Shown one piece after another: positions 57,722-64,000 of a DNA stretch of 64,000 nucleotides (positions are counted from its first letter, which is position 1; every line of letters begins with the position of its first letter). The translations under genes and the position numbers were made by a program. Below the pieces are notes generated by a model that did no database searches, was not told the origin of the DNA, and worked only from the letters and a program-made list of their open reading frames with translations. The stretch lies in assembly GCF_004364335.1 (NCBI RefSeq), contig NZ_SOCR01000003.1:1-64000 (forward strand). The letters are read 5' to 3'. The stretch comes from Pseudomonas graminis. Its GTDB lineage: Bacteria > Pseudomonadota > Gammaproteobacteria > Pseudomonadales > Pseudomonadaceae.

Positions 57722-60700
57722 TTAAAAAGCCAGTGTTACCCGCGCATTCAACGTCTGATCCGACGCATCGCTGCTCACCTGCCCGTTGTAGCTAAGCCCG
57801 ACGCTCAGCGTGTCGCTCAAGCCCAGATCGACACCCGCGCCGAGCACTGCTGCGTTGCGGGCAATCGGTGCGCCGGAGAGTTCGAAGGTGTCGCCGCTGC
57901 TGAAGGCCGCGCGGCTCTCTGGTGTAACGTCGCCGTAGGCCCGACGCCAGCCCAGTGTCGCGTTGGGTTTGATCGCGATGCTACCCGCATTCAGGCGAGT
58001 GGCGGCACGCAGGCCGAGGGTGCTGAAGGTGATGTGGTTGTCCTGAGACTTGTTATCCAGCCTGATCGCGTTGCTGTTCTCATCGAAGGCATCGGTGTCC
58101 AGTCGCACATGGGCGAGGTTGGCGAAGGGTTCCAGCTGCGCATTGCCCAGCTCGATGGCGTAACCCAGTTCGCCAAACACCTGATTGGTCGCTGCGTTGT
58201 AATCTTCCTTGAAGCGCTCGGAGGCACCTGGCACCTCCAGCGTGCGCTTGGCCGTCAGTTCGTGCCAGGTGCGTACCGCGCCAAGACGCAGACCCAGTGG
58301 CCCCCACTTGGCACCGGCATAGACGCCCAGATGGTAGTTGTCGCTGTCAGTGGAGCCGGACGCATGGCGCAGATCGAAACTGCTGTTGCTGAAACCGGCC
58401 AGCGCACCCACGCGCCAGGTATCGTCGAGCGGCACGTCAGCGCCAAACAGCACGCCGCTGGTGTGCGTGTCGAGGCCCGACACATCATCGGTGCTGTCGG
58501 TTTTGCCGGTCGCACCGATGGCTTGAGTCCATACCACGCCACGGGAATCGTCACCGGCGAGGGTTTGCGTCGTGCTGCCAAGTGCCGGTGCCGACTGCGC
58601 TTGCTGCAAGCGGTCATTGACGGCGTTGCGCACCAGGCGGCTGTCTTCGATCAGCGCCGACTGGGTCGACGCATGCAGCTCGTTGGACAGCGCCTTGAAC
58701 GTGGCTTGTGCGGTCGAGGCGTCGTCTTGCACGACCTGACGCCAGAGCGCGTTGCCGGCCCCGGCGCTGTCTAGCCCTTGAGCGACGGCTCTGGCGTTGC
58801 GAGTCGTTGCCAGGCTGGCGAAGGTTTGCGCGTTACGATCCAGTGTCAGCCCCACATCGGTCGCCGTGTAATTCAGCGTCGGGGTGAGGAAGACGAAGTT
58901 GGTTTGTACGTTGGCAAACGCACCGCTGACGCCCCCGGCTGCCGACAGAATCGGATAACGACTCGCGGCCAGCCAGTTACCGCCTTCAACCAGCGAAAGC
59001 GTGCTGTTGTTGAGGGTTGCACGGCCGCTGGCGACGATACGGTCGGCATTGCCGTTGGCGTCGGATTCGACCTGGTAGACCGAGCCCTGAGCAAGGTTTA
59101 CATCGCCGTTGACGTTCAGTTGCCCGACCGAATTACCCGGGGCCACCACGCCGCCCTGGGCGACATTGATGCCGCCGACGGTGCCATTGCCCCCCAGCGT
59201 TGCGCCTTGCTGGACGCTGACAATGGAGTTGCCCAGGTTGCCATTGACCGCCAGCCGGCCCGCTTGCACCGTCGTTGCGCCGGACAGGCTGTTGTTGCCG
59301 GTCAGGTTCAGCGAGCCGACCCCACGTTTGATCAACGCACCGTTGCCCGTGAGGGTGTTGGCGAGGCTGTCGTTGGTCGACTGATCGACGACCAGCGTCG
59401 CGTTGTCGGTGATCGTCCCGCTGCCGAAGGCTTGGGCATGGCCCGTCAGCACGCCACCGTTGATCACGGTGCCGCCCGAGTAACTGTTGTTGCCGGTCAG
59501 CATCAGATTGCCGCTGCCGTTCTTGATCAGCGCGCCGCTGCCGCTGATGTCGTTGCGCCAGGCGTCGATGGCGTTATAGCCGCCGAGGCTGGCGTCCATG
59601 TTGACTGTCACGTTGGAATTGAACGCCGCATATCCATCGCCTGCTGCGTACAGATTCAAGCGGCCATAGCCCCCCGACTGATCGATCACCGCGTAGCCGG
59701 ACGAAATCTCGGTGGTCGCCAGAATTTCGCGGCGCTGACTGGCGTCCAGGTACGGGAAGCGGGTTTCCAGCAACACTTCGGCGTTGGTCGGTACTACGGC
59801 GGCCAGGTTGGTCGGCCCGACCGGATCGAAGCCGTAGGTCATGCGCGAGGTGAAAAGCGCCTTGTCCTGAGCGTGTTGAGACGTGCGATCGGTCGCCGGG
59901 TCGATGCTCGCCATGCAGTTGTTGACGTCACCGCCGCACTGCGCCGTGAAATAGGTCAGTGCCTGTGCGCGAGCATCGGCACGCAGTTGGACGTTGGCCG
60001 GGTTGGAGAGGTTGTCGATGGCGAAATAGGTCGCGGTGATGCGCCCGCCCATCACGTCGAACGGCGAATGCATGCCGGCTTCAATGCGATTGTCGCCGAT
60101 TTCCGAGGCGCGCAGCATCAACTCGCTGAAACGCTCGGGAATGGCATAGGCCAGTGCGTATGAAGACAGGTACGCGGCGTTGGTATGGCCGCTGGGGAAA
60201 CCCGAGTCGCTGGCCGGCGTTGTGCTTTCTGCCGGGCGCAGGGAGGGCGCAACTACGAAGGCAAGGCTCTGGCCGTCCAGACTTTGCCGCCAGGGTCGCG
60301 GATACAAATAGTGGGATTTGGCGGGCGTGGTCGAGGCATCGTTGCGTACCGCGCCGACCAGATCGACGACTTTGCCCAGCGCCGAAGACGAGTTACCCGC
60401 GCCATTGCCTTTGTCGTCGTACTTGACGGTTTTGTTGCTGTCGTCGAATTGCGTGATGGTCGTGAAGGCGCCAGCACCTGTCTTGTAGGCAGCGCTCAAC
60501 GAGCCGAGGCCGCTGATGGCGCTGTAGCTCTGGTCACGTCGATCGTCGAAGTAGGCGGCTGTTTCCTGGGCGAGGGTGCGAGTGTTGGCGCGGTCGACCA
60601 CGATTTGCAGGTTGCGCCGTAGCAGACTCTGACCCAGGGCGGTCGGTGTACCCGTGTCCCAGGTCGCGCCGGTCGTCCATAGGGTGTCGAATCCGGAAAG

Positions 60701-60820
60701 CAGGTCGACGCCATTGATGGTGTCGTCTCCCGCACGGCTCGCGGCCTGAACCGACACGGCGAGCAATGAAAGTACCAGGGAAGACACCATGACATGGGCA
60801 ACCGGTTTGCTGGATCGCAT
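57722..60820 (-). CDS. Autotransporter with PAP2-type acid phosphatase passenger
   Basis: This protein of about 1032 residues has a signal peptide (residues 1-28) and a passenger with the complete class A acid-phosphatase/PAP2 motif: Lys168-x6-Arg175-Pro176, PSGH 209-212, and Arg245-x5-His251-x3-Asp255. Beta-strand repeats of the autotransporter-associated type follow (about 440-600, GxGxLxLTGxNSxSG). A C-terminal barrel (about 770-1032) ends VTLAF. It should display or release a phosphatase at the cell surface. I chose ATG at 60820 because GAAGG lies 8 bases upstream; a GTG at 60835 is in frame. No phosphate-regulon box is certain upstream. Confidence 0.9.
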   Translation of the reverse strand: MRSSKPVAHVMVSSLVLSLLAVSVQAASRAGDDTINGVDLLSGFDTLWTTGATWDTGTPTALGQSLLRRNLQIVVDRANTRTLAQETAAYFDDRRDQSYSAISGLGSLSAAYKTGAGAFTTITQFDDSNKTVKYDDKGNGAGNSSSALGKVVDLVGAVRNDASTTPAKSHYLYPRPWRQSLDGQSLAFVVAPSLRPAESTTPASDSGFPSGHTNAAYLSSYALAYAIPERFSELMLRASEIGDNRIEAGMHSPFDVMGGRITATYFAIDNLSNPANVQLRADARAQALTYFTAQCGGDVNNCMASIDPATDRTSQHAQDKALFTSRMTYGFDPVGPTNLAAVVPTNAEVLLETRFPYLDASQRREILATTEISSGYAVIDQSGGYGRLNLYAAGDGYAAFNSNVTVNMDASLGGYNAIDAWRNDISGSGALIKNGSGNLMLTGNNSYSGGTVINGGVLTGHAQAFGSGTITDNATLVVDQSTNDSLANTLTGNGALIKRGVGSLNLTGNNSLSGATTVQAGRLAVNGNLGNSIVSVQQGATLGGNGTVGGINVAQGGVVAPGNSVGQLNVNGDVNLAQGSVYQVESDANGNADRIVASGRATLNNSTLSLVEGGNWLAASRYPILSAAGGVSGAFANVQTNFVFLTPTLNYTATDVGLTLDRNAQTFASLATTRNARAVAQGLDSAGAGNALWRQVVQDDASTAQATFKALSNELHASTQSALIEDSRLVRNAVNDRLQQAQSAPALGSTTQTLAGDDSRGVVWTQAIGATGKTDSTDDVSGLDTHTSGVLFGADVPLDDTWRVGALAGFSNSSFDLRHASGSTDSDNYHLGVYAGAKWGPLGLRLGAVRTWHELTAKRTLEVPGASERFKEDYNAATNQVFGELGYAIELGNAQLEPFANLAHVRLDTDAFDENSNAIRLDNKSQDNHITFSTLGLRAATRLNAGSIAIKPNATLGWRRAYGDVTPESRAAFSSGDTFELSGAPIARNAAVLGAGVDLGLSDTLSVGLSYNGQVSSDASDQTLNARVTLAF

Positions 60821-60939
60821 AGCGTACGCCTTCACTCGTTTGGATAGGCGACGACCTTAGCGAGCAAGTCTTACGCTTGAGTGTGTCGGCGGTGACACAT
60901 TTGTGAAGGCCCGTATCGGCCCCGGCGGAGGCGCTCAAC

Positions 60940-60966
60940 GAAAAACGGCGCCTTGAGGGCACCGTT
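60940..60966 (-). terminator. Terminator of the acyltransferase gene
   Basis: On the minus strand ACGGTGCC pairs with GGCGCCGT (one G-T pair), followed by TTTTTCG, 23 bases after the acyltransferase stop. Confidence 0.75.
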
Positions 60967-60988
60967 ATTCGTGAAAGGGAAGGGGGCT

Positions 60989-62155
60989 TTAAAGCGGCAA
61001 GCCCGCCTTTACGCGGTACTGATTGCGCACCGGCATGGCGTATTGCTGAATCAGAAACGGACGGTGCTCGGCAGGGCAGCCATTGAGTCGGCGCTGCCAT
61101 TCCTCTTGAGCGCGTTCCAGTTCGTCTGCCGGGAACACTTGAGCCGCGTTCGGCACCTGGAGCGCCGGCTCGGCGTCGGCCCACTGCGCGTACGCCAGGT
61201 AGTGCACCGGAAACAGACGATAGCCGCCGAGGATCTGCCGGTCCATTTCAATGGCCAGCAGTTTGGTGTCCTCAAACAGCTCGGTGATCGGCGGGGCGAA
61301 GTTGACGTGGACGCGGCCTTTATAACCGGTGATCCCCAGCGCAATGCTGACATCGTCCTCGCCCGGCACTTTGGTGTAACTGCCAGTGGTGGCGCGGATG
61401 TACAGCTCCCGCGCCTTGGCGTGATCGCACGGGTCGTACTCGTAGCTGATCGACACCGGGGTCAGGTTCAACGACTGGATGACTTCGCCGAACGGCTCGT
61501 CCTTGCGGCTCATGTGGAACATCTTGAGGATGGCCGATTCGGTGCGGTCGTCGCCGTCTTTGGCGCGGCCTTCAGCCTGAGCGATCCAGATCGACTGGCA
61601 GTCATTGCGAATGGAGTGATTGATGTACGCCGACAGCAACTGGTACGCCGCCATCTTCTCGCGCCGCCCGGTGATCGAGCGATGCACGATGAAGCTCTTG
61701 TTCAGGCGCATCAGATCGCTGACGAAGGGCTTTTGCAGCAGGTTGTCGCCAATGGCGATGCGCGGTGTTGGCAAGCCTGCGTGATAGACGGCGTAATTGA
61801 CGAATGCCGGGTCCATCACGATGTCGCGGTGGTTGGCCAGAAACAGGTACGCAGTCCCTGACTTGAACTGCTCGACGCCGGTGTAGGTCACACCGTCAGT
61901 GGCGCGTTCGATGGTGTGATCGACGTAATGCTCGACCTTGTCCTGCAGGGCCGCGACGGTGTCGATGCCGGCGAACTGGCGACGCAGCTTGCGCGCGATG
62001 GCCGGTTGCAGGATCCAGCCGAGGGAGCCGGCCAGGCGCGGAAATCGGAAATGCGTGAGGATCGCGAGGAACGCCTTGTCACCCAGCAGCCGATCAAGTA
62101 CGGCTTTTACTTCGGTGTCGTCGTACGGTCGGATGGCATCGAATTCGCCCATCAT
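60989..62155 (-). CDS. Acyltransferase (PlsC-like, glycerophosphate type)
   Basis: This 388-residue protein resembles the 1-acyl-glycerol-3-phosphate acyltransferase family. The presumed motif I reads NHRDIVMDP; the spacing His-x5-Asp differs from the canonical His-x4-Asp. The later EGRAKDGDDRT segment resembles the phosphate-binding EGxxK motif. No strong membrane helix is present. I use ATG at 62155 with AGAGAG upstream; the frame extends to 62326 without a ribosome-binding site. The fatty acceptor is unknown and catalysis is not certain. Confidence 0.8.
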   Translation of the reverse strand: MMGEFDAIRPYDDTEVKAVLDRLLGDKAFLAILTHFRFPRLAGSLGWILQPAIARKLRRQFAGIDTVAALQDKVEHYVDHTIERATDGVTYTGVEQFKSGTAYLFLANHRDIVMDPAFVNYAVYHAGLPTPRIAIGDNLLQKPFVSDLMRLNKSFIVHRSITGRREKMAAYQLLSAYINHSIRNDCQSIWIAQAEGRAKDGDDRTESAILKMFHMSRKDEPFGEVIQSLNLTPVSISYEYDPCDHAKARELYIRATTGSYTKVPGEDDVSIALGITGYKGRVHVNFAPPITELFEDTKLLAIEMDRQILGGYRLFPVHYLAYAQWADAEPALQVPNAAQVFPADELERAQEEWQRRLNGCPAEHRPFLIQQYAMPVRNQYRVKAGLPL

Positions 62156-62368
62156 GCTCTCTTGTCGGAAACGGCTAAGGTAAAAGGAGGTCAAGTCCGG
62201 ATGCAGCAGCGAGTCACGACACCACAGGCGTAATGCCTGGGCGGCGACCGCGCAACAAGGCGGCTTCGCTGAAGATGTCGACTCAGGCTGATGCCCGGAT
62301 GCTGAGAAATAAAGCTCGACCCGCAAACAAGTCGGCGATTATACGCAAAACTGGGCCCGGAGACTGCG

Positions 62369-62551
62369 ATGCAGGAAATACAGGATTACGACTGCCCTTA
62401 TTGCGGCGAACCGGTGGAGGCGGTGCTGGATCTGTCCGGCGGCGATCAGACCTACATTGAAGATTGCCCCGTCTGCTGCCGGCCGATCGTCTTCAGTCTG
62501 CAGACTGATGGGGAAGAGTGGACGCTGGACGTCCGCAGCGAGAACGAGTGA
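62369..62551 (+). CDS. CPXCG-motif Cys-rich protein
   Basis: This 60-residue protein has paired zinc-binding motifs CPYCGEP (about 8-14) and CPVCCRP (about 32-38), typical of the CPXCG family of tiny zinc-ribbon proteins. It starts 82 bases beyond the divergent end of the acyltransferase frame and abuts the DUF2007 gene. The pair CPXCG-DUF2007 is common in Pseudomonas. The function is unknown; zinc binding is inferred. Confidence 0.87.
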   Translation: MQEIQDYDCPYCGEPVEAVLDLSGGDQTYIEDCPVCCRPIVFSLQTDGEEWTLDVRSENE

Positions 62552-62811
62552 TGCGCAAGATTTACGAGCCTGAACACCTGATGGAAGGCGAGCTGTTGCA
62601 GGCCATGCTTGCCAGTGAAGGCATCGAGTCCCACATCACCGGGCGTCATCTGCTGGGCGCCGTTGGGGATTTGCCAGCGTTCGGGTTGCTGGGCCTGACG
62701 GTCGGTGACGACCAGGCCGAGCAGGCGCGTCAGTTGATCACCGAGTACAATGCCGCCTTTCCGCTGCCCGGTGACGAGCCGGACAGCTACCCCGATGTGT
62801 TGCTGTGCTGA
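62551..62811 (+). CDS. DUF2007-family protein
   Basis: This 86-residue protein has the DUF2007 fold (a PII-like small domain): EPEHLMEGELLQAMLASEGIESHITGRH-type N-terminus, in outline, then a short C-terminal tail. It begins with ATG overlapping the last base of the CPXCG stop (TGATG). Family members are called putative signal-transducing proteins without direct evidence. It probably shares the transcript with the CPXCG gene. Confidence 0.87.
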   Translation: MRKIYEPEHLMEGELLQAMLASEGIESHITGRHLLGAVGDLPAFGLLGLTVGDDQAEQARQLITEYNAAFPLPGDEPDSYPDVLLC

Positions 62812-62862
62812 ATCCCGGTCGCGCGCGCCTCATTCGCTTTCATAAAGAGTTGTGCTGAACCC

Positions 62863-63507
62863 ATGTGTGGACGTTATGCGCTGTTTCGCTGGTCGCCTGC
62901 CTTTGCGGCCCTGCCCGGATTTCCGAGCGACCAGCAAGCGCAGTGGAATATTTCTCCTGCGGCCTCTGTCTTGATGGTCCGGGCGGCGCCGGCCGAGGTA
63001 GAGGAGGGCGCAGAGCCTGGGCGCGAGGTGGCGAGGGCGCGCTGGGGGCTGACGCCACCCTGGCTGACCGACATGTCGCGCACACCGGCCCATGCCCGCG
63101 CTGAAACCGTGGCCGAGCAGCCGATGTTCAAGCAGGCCTTTCGTGAGCGACGCTGCCTGCTGCCGGCCAACGGTTTTTATGAATGGCGTGGCAGCGTGCG
63201 CAAGCGGCCATTCTGGCTGACGCCGGCCGAAGGATCGACGCTGTACTTTGCGGCGATCTGGGAAGCCTATCCCGTTGAAGGCCACACCTATTTGAGCGTT
63301 GCCGTGGTCACGCAGTCCGCCATGAACCAGCGTCGACCGTTGATTCTCGACGAAGAAGGGCAGCGCGCCTGGCTTGATCCGGATTGCCCGCTGATCACCT
63401 TGCAAGCGCTGCTCGCCGCCCCGCAGACGCAGCTGCGCGAACGGCCGCTGGCCAATCTGGTGAATGATCCGAAGCTCAACGCGCCGGAATGCCTGACGCC
63501 GTTGTAG
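62863..63507 (+). CDS. HMCES/YedK-family abasic-site protein with altered active site
   Basis: This 214-residue SRAP-domain protein should crosslink to abasic sites in single-stranded DNA. The nucleophile Cys2 is present after Met removal (MCGRYAL), as are WGL (61-63), ARAET (78-82) and Glu107 in NGFYEWRG. Two residues differ from E. coli YedK as I recall it: the Asn75 position is His77 (AHARAET), and the His160 position reads Asn155 (MNQRRPL). The crosslink residue is kept but release chemistry may be changed. It follows the DUF2007 gene by 51 bases and is separately translated. Confidence 0.88.
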   Translation: MCGRYALFRWSPAFAALPGFPSDQQAQWNISPAASVLMVRAAPAEVEEGAEPGREVARARWGLTPPWLTDMSRTPAHARAETVAEQPMFKQAFRERRCLLPANGFYEWRGSVRKRPFWLTPAEGSTLYFAAIWEAYPVEGHTYLSVAVVTQSAMNQRRPLILDEEGQRAWLDPDCPLITLQALLAAPQTQLRERPLANLVNDPKLNAPECLTPL

Positions 63508-63661
63508 CACTGTCTCTTGCGGTATGAACCGCGATCCCGTTATTTCTTTCCTGTTACACAGGCTCGTTTTCCTGAGCCATTTCACAAGGCAGACGGCTGG
63601 CATCTGGTGCTCGGCCTGCGTATTGCCTAGGATGGCGCGATTGTTTCAATGGAGATACGAA

Positions 63662-64000
63662 ATGCGCAGGATTTTTGCTCTTTGTGGCGTGACGGCAGCT
63701 TTGCTGGTTGCTGGGTGTCAGGCGGTCAATACCACCACCGGCGATTCGGTGGGTGTCGAACGCAAGCAATACATGTTCAGCATGCTGTCGACGGACGAAG
63801 TCAACAAGATGTACGCCCAGTCCTATCAGCAGACGGTCAGCGAAGCCACATCCAAAGGCGTGCTCGATAACGGCAGCGCCGAGGGCAAGCGCGTCCAGGC
63901 CATCGCCAAGCGTCTGATCGCACAGGCGCCGAAATTGCGGCCCGATGCGGCGCAGTGGCAGTGGGACGTGAACCTGATCAAGAGCGACGAACTGAATGCC
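63662..64000 (+). CDS. M48-family metalloprotease lipoprotein (partial)
   Basis: The open frame starts at ATG 63662 with GGAGA upstream and runs off the window end after 113 codons. It encodes a lipoprotein signal (FALCGVTAALLVAGC, lipidated Cys near residue 19) and the N-terminal helical part typical of LoiP/YcaL/BepA-like M48 proteases: SVGVERKQYMFSMLSTDEVN and KRVQAIAKRL in outline. The HExxH zinc motif would lie beyond the window. A periplasmic or outer-membrane quality-control role is the family norm. Confidence 0.85.
   Translation, partial: MRRIFALCGVTAALLVAGCQAVNTTTGDSVGVERKQYMFSMLSTDEVNKMYAQSYQQTVSEATSKGVLDNGSAEGKRVQAIAKRLIAQAPKLRPDAAQWQWDVNLIKSDELNA

Noticed and set aside
58778..60163. 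461-codon frame opposite the autotransporter
   Set aside because: Mirrors the Gly/Asn/Thr repeats of the passenger; no ribosome-binding site or family.
60836..60910. Phosphate-regulon (PhoB) box upstream of the phosphatase autotransporter
   Set aside because: TGTCAC/TGACAC fragments are present but do not form the 11-base direct repeat of a Pho box.

Overview
The window is chromosomal DNA of a Pseudomonas species, most likely of the fluorescens/syringae lineage. The basis is gene order and protein families. The block TPR lipoprotein-lolB-ispE-tRNA(Gln)-prs-rplY-pth-ychF, divergent from hemA-prfA-prmC-moeB-murI, is followed by pagL, a photolyase cluster, hemH, uraA-upp, hpt and mqo. This is the order I recall for P. 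aeruginosa PA4640-PA4686. High GC, REP-type inverted repeats and Pseudomonas-type 5S rRNA agree.

Layout. 1-480: end of an rRNA operon (23S tail, 5S, terminator). 498-5348: condensin operon mksF-mksE-mksB (minus). 5448-7972: holD-like psi subunit, rimI, an acidic orphan and a beta-carbonic anhydrase. 8.0-25.4 kb: variable segment between the carbonic anhydrase gene and tRNA-Met. It holds a secreted unknown protein, a chemoreceptor, an HD phosphohydrolase, a zinc-type ABC importer behind a Zur-like box, a flavin reductase, a ketoglutarate-semialdehyde-type dehydrogenase and small unknowns. It ends with a seven-gene module (two-component system divergent from pepSY, cytochrome b561, sialidase-like protein, membrane protein and LTA-synthase-like enzyme). 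That module is flanked by 30-bp direct repeats copied from the tRNA-Met terminator. 25.9-28.9 kb: second chemoreceptor and a methyltransferase. 28.9-41.5 kb: conserved housekeeping core. 41.6-49.0 kb: probable light/stress cluster (photolyase, LitR/CarH-like MerR regulator, DUF523-DUF1722 protein, Trp-rich protein, FAD oxidoreductase, TIGR01777 epimerase, hemH). 49.1-55.4 kb: pyrimidine and purine salvage, small conserved proteins and mqo. 55.4-64.0 kb: small unknowns, a YajG-like lipoprotein, a PAP2-phosphatase autotransporter, an acyltransferase, small Cys-rich and DUF2007 proteins, an HMCES/YedK homologue and the start of an M48 lipoprotein.

How the genes work together. The core covers protein synthesis, tetrapyrrole synthesis (hemA, hemH), nucleotide supply (prs, upp, hpt, uraA) and envelope biogenesis (lolB, ispE, murI, pagL). 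The most unusual material is (i) the repeat-flanked envelope module with a PmrA/BqsR-like direct repeat upstream of its structural genes, (ii) the photolyase cluster, where two promoter regions share TGTACA-N14-TATAAG and the MerR regulator lacks the cobalamin-ligand motif, (iii) a Zur-boxed zinc importer with a 45-residue membrane peptide as first gene, and (iv) an autotransporter carrying a complete class A acid-phosphatase motif. No CRISPR array, prophage, IS element or transposase was seen.
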